A stretch of DNA of 64,000 nt from contig CM036617.1 of the NCBI GenBank assembly GCA_020746105.1, forward strand, positions 17,668,037 through 17,732,036. The letters are read 5' to 3'. Of this stretch, positions 40,791-53,500 are shown piece after piece. How positions within the stretch are numbered: position 1 is the first letter of the stretch; each line of letters starts with the position of its first letter. This DNA is from Trogon surrucura. Lineage: Eukaryota; Chordata; Aves; Trogoniformes; Trogonidae. The notes under the pieces were generated by a model that made no database searches, was not told where the DNA came from, and saw nothing but the letters and a program-made list of their open reading frames with translations. Position numbers and translations under genes: made by a program.

Positions 40791-41763
40791 TGCACAGGGC
40801 ACAGATGCGGGTTGTACTGAGAACCAGAGGTGTGCACTGCAAGTGTGTATGTAAGGGAAGGCTTCTGATTGCAGGCATACCACTTTTAATTTTATTTTTT
40901 TTCTCCATGGGAATACAAGAACAAGTGATTCAAATCTAGCTCTAGAGTCCTTTGTCACCAACAATGAACAAAGGCAACTGTTTCACCTTAAGGTTGCTCT
41001 GGGAAGGACTGTGGCAGCCTAAATGCAGACAGGGAGAGGAAAACCTGATTTTTTCCACCTCCCTGTAGGCACTTACCAGAGATTCTTTTAGAGTGAAGTT
41101 ACTCACACTATGCTTTAGAGTCAGTGGGGAAACCAAGCACTTTTTAGGAGGGGTGCTTATCCTGCAAGAGCTGAGTCACTGGTGTTGCCTGTCTGTCCAG
41201 TGAGTGTAAAGAAAGCTTTAGTAACAGTTACTAAAGGTCACTTCCAGCAGTTAAGTGGAACAAGCCTGATGTAAGTCCCTGGGTTGAGGTCTCCTGGGAG
41301 GCCCACGGTGGAGCAGGGAACTGAGATCAGCCATTGAATTGCCAAGCTCTCATCCAGATGTCTTTCAGTCCTCCATCTAAGACCAGAAGATCTGGAAGAT
41401 TAGTGAATGAAAATTTTCTTGTGGAGTGCAAAAGTTCTTATATCTCGTGTATGTCCCAGGAAGGCTTCAAACTGTTGAAAATGGGATTTAACTTGTGCCC
41501 CTGGTCAAAGTAAGTAGCTCAGATCATTCAGAAACAGCTGAGTGGCAGCAATATTGGGTCTGACTCTGGGCACCAGTTGTGCCAGGTGGTACGTACCCAA
41601 CACGGTGGATACATACCACCGTCCATCCGCCCATGAGAGTAACAGCACTTCCTTTGGTACAAAATTATCTTTGGATCACTCAGTTGTTCTTAAAACCATT
41701 TATATTCATAATTAAACAGAGTGTAGCTTTTCTATTGTAAATTATATGCATTTTGTTTTGCAG

Positions 41764-41874
41764 GTTGGTTACTGGAACGACATGGATAAATTAGTTTTGA
41801 TTCAGCATGAACCTACACTTGGAAATGACACTGCAGCCATTGAGAATAGAACAGTAGTAGTCACTACAATTTTG
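41764..41874 (+). CDS. GRIA4: GRIA4 exon 9 (linker and start of S1)
   Basis: The exon encodes 37 codons, [20 protein letters not shown] then [17 protein letters not shown]. It spans the linker between the amino-terminal and ligand-binding domains and begins the S1 half of the glutamate site. NDT and NRT are two potential N-glycosylation sequons. The acceptor CAG ends at 41763 and the strong donor GTAAGG starts at 41875. Read-through would add only VRCFFF before a stop at 41893-41895 (see findings). IQHEPTL is a small difference from the mammalian IQDVPTL I remember. Confidence 0.97.
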
Positions 41875-42445
41875 GTAAGGTGTTTCTTTTTTTAGTGCTT
41901 ATACTGGTGTGTGACAATCTCATTTCTAGTTACAGTCTGATTTAGTCTGCCAGTTCTTAGGTGAGTGGGAGGGCGAGAGCCATAGATCTTAATTATCTTG
42001 ACTGTCATATCTATACAGAGTCTTTCTGATATGTGTTTAATACAATGATTCACTTGAAATCAGGTTTTTAGAATTGAGTTGGGCTAATTTTTTTTTCCTT
42101 TATTTAGCCTTTTCTGTTTTTTACTAAAGTAAGTTTCAGAAATAGAAGTGAAATCTTTCAACCTCTAATTGATAAATATTGACTCACAAGAAAGTGGAAG
42201 AAAAACCTGAAACCTCTAAATGACAGAATTGAACAGAGATGTCTGTAATGCCAGTGTACCTTTTTGTTGATACCTTGTAAATTCAAAATTGGCATTAGCA
42301 AGAGCTAAAATTCTAAGTAGTATAGTTCAGTCAGCCAATCAGAACTGGATTATCTACTTTTAATTGTGAACAAAACCATGAATTTAGTAGATGTATTTGA
42401 ATATATTAATGTGTTTATTCAGTGTTTCAATACAATTTGCATTTT

Positions 42446-42451
42446 AATAAA
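42446..42451 (+). promoter_or_regulatory. AATAAA polyadenylation-like signal in intron 9
   Basis: A canonical hexamer about 575 nt after exon 9. It could serve a transcript that reads through the exon 9 donor. Such hexamers are common by chance in AT-rich introns, so use is not shown. Confidence 0.3.
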
Positions 42452-43105
42452 ATCTAAATAGATGTGGGGTTTGATTTTCCAGTGTTGCTGATGGTTTTAA
42501 AGAGTGGTTGCAAAGGATAATGCAGTTGCTTCATTCATTTACATTTTTAATATGCAGTTTTTCAAAAACATTGTTTCTTACAAATCTGTATTTTAAACAA
42601 AATATTTAACAATATTCCCTCTGAAGTCAGACATGCCCTTTTAAGCTGATGTTTGTCAAAGCCAACTGGCAAAGGGTGACCTTTACCTGACCGCTTTTAA
42701 GATTTTACATCTCAGTTCACTGCCCTTTTCACATGCTTCATTTAGACAAGACATTTTAACCCTTTAGAATAAGCTGTGTTTCAAATGGGAAGGAATATTC
42801 TGTATGTGTTGTCAAGCAATAATTTTTGTAACTTAATACAGACTTGAAAATATTCCAAAGGGAAAGTGTCAAGACATTTTCTTACTGAAAAATGCAGTTA
42901 GTTACTAGATTTCCAGCAGTATGTATCAACATTTATGCATTAAGTATGTATTAACAAATCTCCTGTTGAAGATTATCATTCCAGGATGCAAACCAACCAA
43001 ACTACTATACAGAAATTCAGAATGTAACTCCTAACCAAATTGTGTAACTTTTTATTTTATTTTATTCTTTGCATGGAACATTTAAAATATGTGTATCTTT
43101 TTCCT

Positions 43106-43124
43106 AAAAAAAAAAAAAAAAAAG
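43106..43124. repeat. Poly-A run
   Basis: A homopolymer of about 18 A in intron 9, not attached to any repeat I recognise. Confidence 0.85.
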
Positions 43125-46100
43125 ACTTGGTGATGGAAAAAAAATATACTTCAGTACAGTCCTCCTCTTTTCAGCCTCTGATGAAGAATCCTATTTTAAG
43201 AAATTGATCAAGGAAGAAAAGAGTCCCAAGATGCTGCGAACATTCCTAACTAAGGCTCAAGTATTAACCACCAGTCTAGTAGCATTGAGCTAATTTTTCC
43301 ATATGGATTACTGTTCCTCTGACTGGATGACCAGGCACTGAACCACCAAGAAAAGTTCTGTGACTAATCTGAAATGTCTAGAACAGATGACGTTAACCTT
43401 CAACTTTGCCAAGCTGAGAAGAGAATGATGTGAATAACAAGCTTTCAGTCGAAATTTTCCTCTCATACCAGTCCTGATATCTTTGACTGAAGCTATCATA
43501 CATGAATACTGTAATTTCCATAAATAGCTCCAAGCTTAGGAGAAGCAAGTAAAAAATAATAATGAAAAGTAATATAAAAGGTTCCTGTTTGACAGAAAGG
43601 AAAGAAAAGAAAACAAAAAAGCTTTTAAAATGTATTATCTTGCCTGTCCTGTTTGCATTGAAGCATTCTGATGTGCATAATAAATGTTATCTTCAAAAGA
43701 ACTTTTCCAGTCCCGGTATTGAAAGGACTGGTGGGATCATTTTCAAAACCAAAAAGCTGAATTAATATTCCAAAGCATGCCCTATGTTTATGCAGCATGT
43801 CATTTTGGGATAAATGCAGTTATTTGAACGCAGCACTGTTTCTTGACGAATAGTGTCCCCTTTCAATGTTTCAAAATCACAGTGCAAGAGAAATAAATCA
43901 GAATTTGGTTTGAATAAGAATATATGGTGAATTCTGCCTTACCATGCCCATCTCCCATTGACTTCTCTGGGAGCGGCACACATGGTGCTGAAGGCAGATT
44001 AGAACCATGATTCTTAATACTGGCCTGCCAGGGCGATGTGTTTACCTTCCACAAATGTATGATCACACACACAGAGAAAAGATATTTAGCTAGAATAACT
44101 TTCAAAATCCTGTTATTTTGCTCTTCTCTGTATTATAGTCATGTTGCAAATGCCACACAGAGACTTTTTCACCTCTCCCTTGCCCTCTTCACATTGAAGG
44201 AAATTTGAACCATTGTAGATGACACACAGAATTTTGGTTGCATGCGTTTTTTCCAATATTAAACTGAAAAGCTTCTGCAACCAGTGCTGTTGGGCTTTTC
44301 AGTCTTCAAAGACAGGTGACATGCCAGCGTAAAAGTTTACAAGTTTTCAGCATGGCTTGCTTTAATTTTTGCCTGAAGCCAAATAGCATAAGTTGATTTG
44401 CCTGCTGTTTATTCAGTTTTTATGTGTCTATGCTTACTTTGCTCTAATGTGGCTGTATGGCTATTGCATAGAAGATGCGCTATAACAAATTCGCTCTGCA
44501 CAAAAAAAGCATTTAGTACAGCGTTTTCTACTTGGAAAAAAAATGTTACATTCATTTGTAACGTGGTGAGGGCACATAGAGTTTATTTTACAGTTTTGGT
44601 TTAGTGCACAGGCATGCAATCTGTCTCCAGTTAGTCATGTGGTGAAGGACCAGTCCAGAGAAGGGTGGCAGCAGGGACAGCTGATGCGCTTTGCTCTACC
44701 AGCTACTGTGCAGCCCTGCTTTTTATAGTTCCCTGGAGAGACCTGTGTCCTGCACCTTGTGTGATGCACAGCCTCCTGCACATCTAGACCTCTGGAAAGG
44801 ATAGATTTTCTGCCTGTGTGCAGAAGCATTCCCTCCAGGGGTGGCTTGGGACTTCCAGGGGCATAGTAAGCTCATTGTATGACCAGAGAAAAGACACCAT
44901 GTGCAGCCCTCATCTGACACTAAGATAAAGTGAGTGACTTAGCCAGCTAGGAAGAATGATCATGTGTAATTTAGCAAGTTAAGAACTATAGTGACAAGTT
45001 GTGGAGGTAGAACACAGGGGAGTAGGCTAGGGAGACTACTTTCAACTCTCTAATCTCATGATATAGCCATCTGTGTACCTACTATGAGATTGCAAAACCT
45101 AAAAATCACAGAAGTCTTTTAGAGCCAAGTTTGATGTTACATGAGCTGCATCTGCACTGTAGCTTCCAGATCAATATTTTAATGGGGTAGTCTTGGTGTT
45201 GGCAGATGAAGCTTCAAGGGCAGGATCCAGTTCATAACTGAGTCACCTAAATGCAGATGACTTTACAAAGGGTATCGATTCAATTGCATGGTTTTTAAGC
45301 ACTTGGTGACATTTAAGATGCTCTAGGATGTACTGCCTAGCCCCATTTCTTACACTGGCAGGATGAGACTTGCCTGTCTTATGCCATATACTACCGCTCC
45401 ATCTGGATGTCTCAGCTAGTGTTTGTTGTTTCAGGCATACGGGATAAATTGTGCCCTAAGTATGTAAGTTTTCATCAAAGTCCACAAAGATTTAGAAATC
45501 TATTCAATGCCCCGTCAGTGGAGGCCTAACACTGAGGATATCAGATCTGTCTATAAAGGGGTAGCACAAAGGACCTACAGAATGGCACTTGGAGGTCAAG
45601 CAGGTTACTTTAGGGCATCTCAGATGACAGATAACCTTCATTAGGTGACTGAGAACCATCCTCATTGTTTTGACTGATATACTCTTGATGGAGTCTTACC
45701 TCAAAAATTCTAACTATAACCTTCTTTCTCATAATATAAAAATATTTTTTCATTCTAAATTTTATTAAATAAATTCTTTAGCAGACTGGAGAAAAAATAA
45801 AGTTTGGTGCATGACGATAACAAAGACTTCAAACTGAATCCCGGACACTTTATTCAGAAAAAAAAATAATCCCAAACCCAACCAAACAAACAACAAAAAA
45901 CCTAAAATGAAAAACCTTCCAGTGACATCTACGGAAGTTTCTTTCAGAATAAAGTGTGATAATGTGTGCCACTCCTGTTCTAAAAATGAGACATTTCCTT
46001 GCACAAATATTTGTCACTTTTACAAATTATCTTTACGATGTTTAAAGATTTTGAAATGAACTTTAGAATAGGAAAGCAAAACATAGATCTATTTGGTATT

Positions 46101-49100
46101 TGAGTTAGTTACTTTCTCCAGCTTCCCTTATAATATGAATCATCAGTTGTGAGCATTTTACTGTACACATGAATTTGTGGCAATGTGGTGGAATGATTTG
46201 TTTACATCTATAAAGGTAATTGTGGCAGACATCAACTTGTATTTTCAAATGTTAAGTATTGTTATTAAATTGTGAATTATGTAAGTAAAGCTTGCACCAT
46301 TTCAAATATCTGTTCCGTGCTACTCATTGATCATTTCAATGTGGACTTTTCCTTGATTCACTACCCCATAGAATACTACTAAGCAGCTGAAATCTTGCAG
46401 ATATTGTGGTGTTGAACCTCACTCAGCAGTAAGTCAAACCTGTGTTTTACATCAGTAGGTTAAGAGTTTATAGTTCAAAAATGTAGCAAATACAAAGATG
46501 AAGGGGAGAGATATTTTTATTAGACAAGTTGCTGTAACTGGAAACAGTGAAAAAGTATGTGTACCACTTTCAGCTATTGCATCCGATCTAATAGAAGATA
46601 TTTCCTCCCCATATGTGTCTTGCATCTCCCGGATCTTTGGACTGGCATGGTTACACTAACATTGCTACTAATTTAGAAAATGCTATTGTAATAGATTATA
46701 CAGAGAAAAAGTCATCTCTTTCAGTGCCACAGACGCATAAGAGAATCAAGATACAGCTGAGTACATGCTATTGATCAGTTCAGATAGTCATGGCTTTGCA
46801 ATGCGACCCTGCAAGTTCATCTGTGTAAGTTACTTGTTAGCAAACGAGTAAAACTTGCTCTTTAGTGCCCTGATGTTATGATAATAATGTCTACGTACCT
46901 TATTAGTTTGAAACACACCCAAAGACTAAAATGGGCAGAATTTAAAACTAGCACTGTTATTTGATTCTTTCTTTTTGCAAACAGTCATTATCAGAAAACC
47001 ACATTCAGTCCCATCCACATCTCCCCATTAAATTCTATTTTGAAGATACATCTGTCATTAGTTAGCAAGTAAAGTAGGCACAACAATTAAAGAAACTGTT
47101 ATGTATTCAGTGTAAAATAGGTAGGAAGGAAAGGACAATGTAGAAAGCAAAATTAGTAGGTGTTCCCATTATTTATAATTGTAATATTTCACATTGACAC
47201 ATCTCACACAAATGTTACATCATTTAAAGCAGTCACAGCAAGAAGCACTAGCTATTTTATAAGACAATTGCATTATAAGAGATGTTCCTTGCGCTATTTT
47301 GCTGTAAATCAGAAAGATAAGAAGTGGATGGGGAGACAACCATTGTGGCTCCTCTAAGTCACCCAACAGATCCCTGCGAGAACCCAGCTTCACTTGACGG
47401 TCATTGCTTGCACCCACCAAGGACATTACTGGATGCCACTGCTTTCCTTCTCAGTCTTCCCTCCCCAAACTCATGAGGAGGAGGGCTGAAGTTTATTTAG
47501 CCTTTAGCAGGAAAAATAAGGCATCTGTCACTTTGCTGTGCAGAGACAGTTGAAAAGCTTTTTTTGTAGCATCTCCGTCATTGATGAGGAGCAAGCAGAA
47601 GCACAGTGTCTGGATTTTGGAAGAAGGAACAGACTGACCTGGCCTCCTCCATGCTGGTCTGCTTTGTGTCTCTCTCCAGAATTACTTCGTGGTGTGATTT
47701 TAATTGTATGCCTTTAGCTTGGGATTTATAAGAAAGGCTGAATCAGAAGAGCTAGCAGTCGCTGACTCTGGTCTTTGAAAAACAAAATTACTTTTGAGGT
47801 GCAGCAAGCAAATGTAAATGAAGCTTATAAAGATAGTCCACAAATGGAGGATACCATACAATAGTTGTTTGTGTTTCTGGCTAGCAGTTGGCTAAATCAC
47901 AGTCAGGAGACATAGTGGTTTTGCTTCTCTTTATTTTTAACTATTTTTGTACAATAGTATGTGTAGAAAGACCAAAATTCTTCCTCTCGTGGGAACAAAA
48001 AACCTACATAATGAAGGAACATTTGATTCATGTGCCCAAAATACTCCCCAAAATCAAACTGTACTGCAAAGAAAGGGCATGGTCGCTTTTCCCTGCTTTT
48101 CTCCCCCTATCGCTCTGGCAGACAGTTGACTGAGGTTAAGCTGCTTTAAGTGAGGACAGGAATACAAGAAATGGTGCACGCTACTGGTAATGCTCAGCAG
48201 TTTTCCTTTGAAGATGCAAACTCTGTACAGACAAAGGTGTTCCGTCACTGCAGTGATTAGAGCATGTAGTTAATGCTGTAGCTCAGTGGTCTTCTCAGGA
48301 CCTGTATAACAGATCGTTTTATGATTGTACCAGTTTAAGAAGTCCTTGGCAGTCCTTAGCTATGCAATGCTCATAGCTATGTGCTCAAGAAATGCAACAA
48401 TCTGCTGCTGTCACCCTCCAATTTCTCTGGGCATTTATACTTATATATAGGTCAAGGCACCAGGTAGTCAGACAGAGTTTGACTTTGAAAGTGATCATTG
48501 TGGACACTTTTCTATGTTGCATGGTTCCTTAGCCAAAGACACGGCCATAATGTGTCAGTAACCTCCAACGCTGAATTACTGCTAAGGGATTGTGGCCCAA
48601 AGAGACATGTCTATAGCAGAGAATGACGCAAGAAGGAGATGATGGCAGGAGAGATGTTCTGGGAGGAGAAAGATGTTCTGAGAGATGCAGTACTTAGGAA
48701 CCTGACTCTGTCTTTAAGGAAACACTAGTACTTTCCCATTCCCAAACAGTGTCAAATTTAATCTGGAGCCTCTCTCTCACACTGAAGGAAATGAACTGCA
48801 CAACTTTCTGCACTTGCATAACACTACGCTCCATTATGCCATCCTTATGCGGAGGTGGGTCCTGGGTAGATTCACCATAGGGAGTAAACTTACATGAGTA
48901 AAGGGAATTATCTATAATACCTCTCTTTCTTACTTTTCTGCCTTTTTACCTCATAGTCTAAGGTAAAGATACTGTTCAGAGTTGCCTGTCGAGTTCTTCT
49001 CTGGGCTGGATCCACACCCTGCTAATAGGAGCCACATATTGGTACCCAAAAGAAAACAATTACCTGACACACTGAAAAATGTTGGGATTGTGTTATTCAG

Positions 49101-50329
49101 TCACCCTGTTGCTCATGTAATGCTGCTTATCCTCCATGATCAAACACCTAATAGAGGTTACAAAATTGCTATTGGAGTTGATGTACCTTCAATGAAGCAG
49201 ATGTCCTCAGACTACAAGTTTGCCTTTATTTTCATTTTTGTACTAATTATGTACCTAAGAAAGATGGGAATAGGGCAGAGTACTACCAAGGCTAGTGTCA
49301 AAAAACATTTGCCAGGGCAAACACAGAGAAAACTTAAGTTGAAAGTATTTTGTGATGTGAATTCAAACAAAAGGTAACATTAGTGACAAGTATTTTGTCT
49401 GAAAGTGTTGATGAATATGAATTATGTGAAGTAATGTAAAATACTACCAGAAAGTATAATTTTACATAATGATTGCTGAAGTCTGAATCCACATAGAGCA
49501 AAAAAGAAAAATGTGACCTTGTTTTACCAGTGTGACCTTGGTTTCCAAATCACATAGCGTTCATTATTGTGATGTAGGGTTTACACAGGGAATGTAAGAT
49601 CCACTTCTTGAGAAAGGTTTTACTTGTTTCCAATGGCACTTAACATCCAAAAAAGTATTTTGGTACTTCTTTTTCATGCATCATGTAAAGTCAGTCTCTG
49701 CTTAATACCATTCTTGTCCATGCATATTGCTTAGATTCATCCTAAAAGACCTTGCAGAACCTGCAGTGTTTATTTGAAGGGGAAGATACGCGTTTCCTCT
49801 GGAACATATTTCTATGTTCTCACTAAAATGTATGTAGCTTCTTAGTAACCATGCATTCTAAATCCTCAGAAAGTAAATCGCTAGGTTGTGTATCTGAAAT
49901 TACAGAGAGTAATCACACTATGTTAAAGGACGTGTTTTACTTACTGGAGTCAAAAGCCTAAATTATACCTTGCATTATCCCACAGTCATTTGCATTGTAT
50001 GTGTTCAACCTTTATTCATGCTTTAAATATAGTATATACTGCACTAAGGCATTTCATTTAAAACAAAGTAAAATTTATACTCATTCTTGGATAGTTTTTG
50101 TGTTCGTGATTTGTAAGGTTGATAACTCTTGTGAAATGTATAAGCCAAACTACACCGTAAATAGAATACCTTTCCAGAAAGATTTCTTTCATGTATTTTA
50201 ATTGAAATGTGCTAATATTATCCACGAACATTTGATAGAATGTATGTTGTTCAGTCAGTAGGTTACCTGTTACTTGTCAGAGTATATTCGGTACACTTCT
50301 CCTTTACAGTTTTACTTCTTTCATTATAG

Positions 50330-50536
50330 GAAGCCCCATATGTTATGTTCAAGAAAAACCATGATACGTTTGAAGGGAATGACAAGTTTGAAGGATACTG
50401 TGTAGATCTGGCGTCAGAAATTGCAAAACATATTGGTATCAAGTACAAAATTGCCATTGTTCCTGATGGAAAATATGGAGCAAGGGATCCAGAGACAAAA
50501 ATCTGGAATGGGATGGTGGGAGAACTTGTTTATGGG
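50330..50536 (+). CDS. GRIA4: GRIA4 exon 10 (S1, ligand-binding domain)
   Basis: The exon encodes 69 codons beginning [20 protein letters not shown], through [20 protein letters not shown], to [15 protein letters not shown]. It forms most of lobe D1 of the glutamate-binding clamshell. The tyrosine of PDGKYGA (codon 50474-50476) corresponds to the Tyr that caps the glutamate ligand in GluA2 (Tyr450, mature numbering). The acceptor ATTATAG ends at 50329 and the donor GTAAGC begins at 50537. Both junctions are phase 0. Confidence 0.97.
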
Positions 50537-53500
50537 GTAAGCATACTGATTTTTGAAGCAGGATTTAATTTATCATAGTATTAGTCATTAAATAGGAAGT
50601 ATATATACATTTTATTTAACTTTGATGTCATAGAAAAGAGAGAACAATCTGTTTCAGATCTCTGTGCTTTCATTTATAGTCAAGAGAAAATCAGTGTCAT
50701 GCAAATTCCTCTATTTATTCAACTATCCATAGTTTGCACATCTCTTAAAAATTCATTAATGTTGTAAGTAAAGTTAGAAACCATCTATTCCTTGAATATT
50801 GTAAAACTTGGTTGGGAAGGCTATCACTCATTTATTCGTTTTCATGAAATGGTGGACAGATCTTTAAAAAAAAAAGATAGGATTTTTGGTCTAATTTGAG
50901 AAATGGAGAATCCACCATCATATATTAAACAGGTAGAACAAACCACTACAGACAAGTACACAATTAGGCAACCCAGAGTTAAAATAGACTTTTAAGATTA
51001 CTATCAATAATAAAATTTAAGAGCAAACTTGTTAACTTCAGCAGCTAAGAGCATTATGTTATACAGTGATCTGGAGAAGGATTGTTTAGAATAGCATAAC
51101 AGTTAACAATTCTGTTGACACATAAAGTTGTAAAATTTAATGAAAATAGTTCCGACAAACCCAGAGAAACATTTGCAGTATCTAGCGCTAGCAAAAGTAC
51201 AGGAACTCAGAGCTGTGCTTGCTGATGACTGCAGTTGCTGGTATCTGCACTGAGAACAGATCAGAACTTTTAGAGAAACTTTTCAGTTAAGTGATGGAAT
51301 TAAAAAACAATACTTAAACTATTCAGGTGAGAACATTTCCACCGGTGAACTTATTACATGCCTCAACTTCCCTGTAAAAAACAATTGCATTCTGGTTGTT
51401 CCATCCACAGCTGCAGTTTTTGCAATTCCAATGATGGTTAGGGCCACATGTGGCAAGAGCCTGCTGGCTTTTCTAGCAGCTCTATTTCTGTTCCCTTCTG
51501 TCAGCTAAGTGTAGCTGGTAAATTTTGTCAAAGTGTTTTCCTCTAGCATCAGTTCAGGTGACTCCTCAAGGTGAAATAGTACCTCAAGGTTTGCTGTAGA
51601 AGCATGGGAAATGGTGCTCCAGAATTTTGTTTATTTCCCCTCCCATGGGAATGGGAAACCTCAAAAAATTCTGTATGTTCTTGGAAGTTCTTGGAGGAAT
51701 GAACTTTGTGCCTTTAAAGAGTGGGAAAGCTGAATGATTACCAAGCATGTATATCCGCTTTAGTGGCTTGGAAGCAGCTCAATTCTCAGGATATTATAAT
51801 TCAAGGTGTTTTCAGACATATTTTATTAAAATGGAGGTGACTCCTTTCTGGCTTTTAATTGCAATAGCAAACACGTGGATATCAATGGCTATGTACTATT
51901 TTACATCACTAGGTTTTTTTAATCATCCAAAAAAATTATAAATTTTGAGAAAATTCTCTTGCCCACATTCATATTTTAAGTGGCCTATCATGTAGTTGAA
52001 AAAAAAATAGAGGAAACCTGAAATGACACTTTAGTTTTGTTTGGATTTTTTTTTCTAAAATTTATCTCATAAAACCCAAACTGCCCTTGTACTAGGCTGA
52101 AATACAAAGTGTTCTTAGGAAGTTCACACAGAGGTTCATGGCAATATTGGAATGTGACCTGCAACTGTTAACATAGCTGAAAGCAACAAAACTCACAGGC
52201 ATATGGAACCTGCTGCAAATCATCTGCATCACAAAGACATCCCAGAATACACAGTCAACAATTTTGGTTTTTGTAGTGGAAAAGAATGAGGCAAAGGGTC
52301 TTTAAAGGTTTGACGGCCAAATTTAAAATCTCCTCACAACTCTCTGTTTGTGAAGGCTGCATTCTAGTGGTGATTCTGTGTTTGAGATCTGGGAATGAGC
52401 TACAGCAAAGCTCTCAGAGCTGCTTTTTATTGAAAGACCTAATAGGAGTCTGCTCTTGCCCAGTGCATCTGCTCCTGTGTCCAAAGGCTCCTTGAGGCTA
52501 TATCTATCCCAGTATACCAATGGCACCAGGGAGCATCCCTGGGCATTGGAACTTGCCTGATTAATCTGCTAAATTGTAACAATGGTCCCTGGTATATTTT
52601 TGGCCTATAATTACTGTCCAAAACAATTTCTGATCCCAGCTGGACACTAGGATGGGGGACAGACTGTCCTGTGCCAGCTGGCCTTAAGGCCAAGGACTAC
52701 TCCAAGTATGTTTAATGTACTTTTACAGCTCTAGCTTTAAAGGCAATCATTCTTTCTGTTAACTTATAAAAGTTTGCTGCTTAAGATTTCCGTAGGGAAT
52801 CCGTAAAGAGCATCCTCCCTGCAACTTCCTTGAGTCCTTGCTAGATGATTTACAGAGCGTCAGGCTTCCTGACCTACTCCACATAGAGAAAAAAAGAAAA
52901 ATCAGTCAGCCAGAGACTTTGCTGCAAAACTCTGCTATAACAGGATGTTCATCTTCTCTGCTAGATCCCCAAATCATAAACACAAGTATTCTGAGTAGTT
53001 GGCTATGCTTCAAGCAAGGCTTTTTACATGCAGCCAGGATTGAGACAGAATTTCCAACTGAATTAGCAAGTTAACAAGATGATCTGTTTGAGAAACATTT
53101 TACAGCTTAAAATTCCCAACCACATTAAAGGATTAACAATTTTGTGCTGGCCAGTAAGGTTGGGCCTCTTCTGTGCCACACAAAAGGTTCTCCTTCCCCT
53201 CTGCTCTTTCTATCATGCCCCAGTGCCTCGGTGACACCAATGCCACCTAACCCCACCTGTGTGACTGCCAGTGGACACACGTGTGCCAGTTTTATCCCAT
53301 GTCCCCTCATTCTGGTACCTGGACACTTCAGATACCACACAGAGCAGCTTGGTTTTTACCTAAATTCTGTAGCTGATTTTTTCATCACGTCGCAGAGGAA
53401 ACAGAGTATGAAGTACTGTGGTGTGCAGTTCTGCTACGACTGTACAGAAGGTCATAGTGGGGAGTTGTTTATTTTCTTGTTTTGGTTTTAGCACTCTTAA

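Larger units (their letters stand above)
41875..50329 (+). other. GRIA4 intron 9 (8.5 kb, no interspersed repeats seen)
   Basis: AT-rich intron in which I recognise no CR1, SINE or LTR sequence. A poly-A run of about 18 lies near 43106-43124 and an A-rich AAAC-type stretch near 45858-45900. An AATAAA signal at 42446-42451 follows exon 9 by about 575 nt. A reading frame of about 131 codons at 48982-49377 starts at TTG and is not recognised as a gene. Confidence 0.85.

Noticed and set aside
48982..49377. A 131-codon open frame in intron 9
   Set aside because: It begins with TTG rather than ATG, shows no family motif I recognise, and has no splice signals linking it to GRIA4. Frames of this length occur by chance in long introns.
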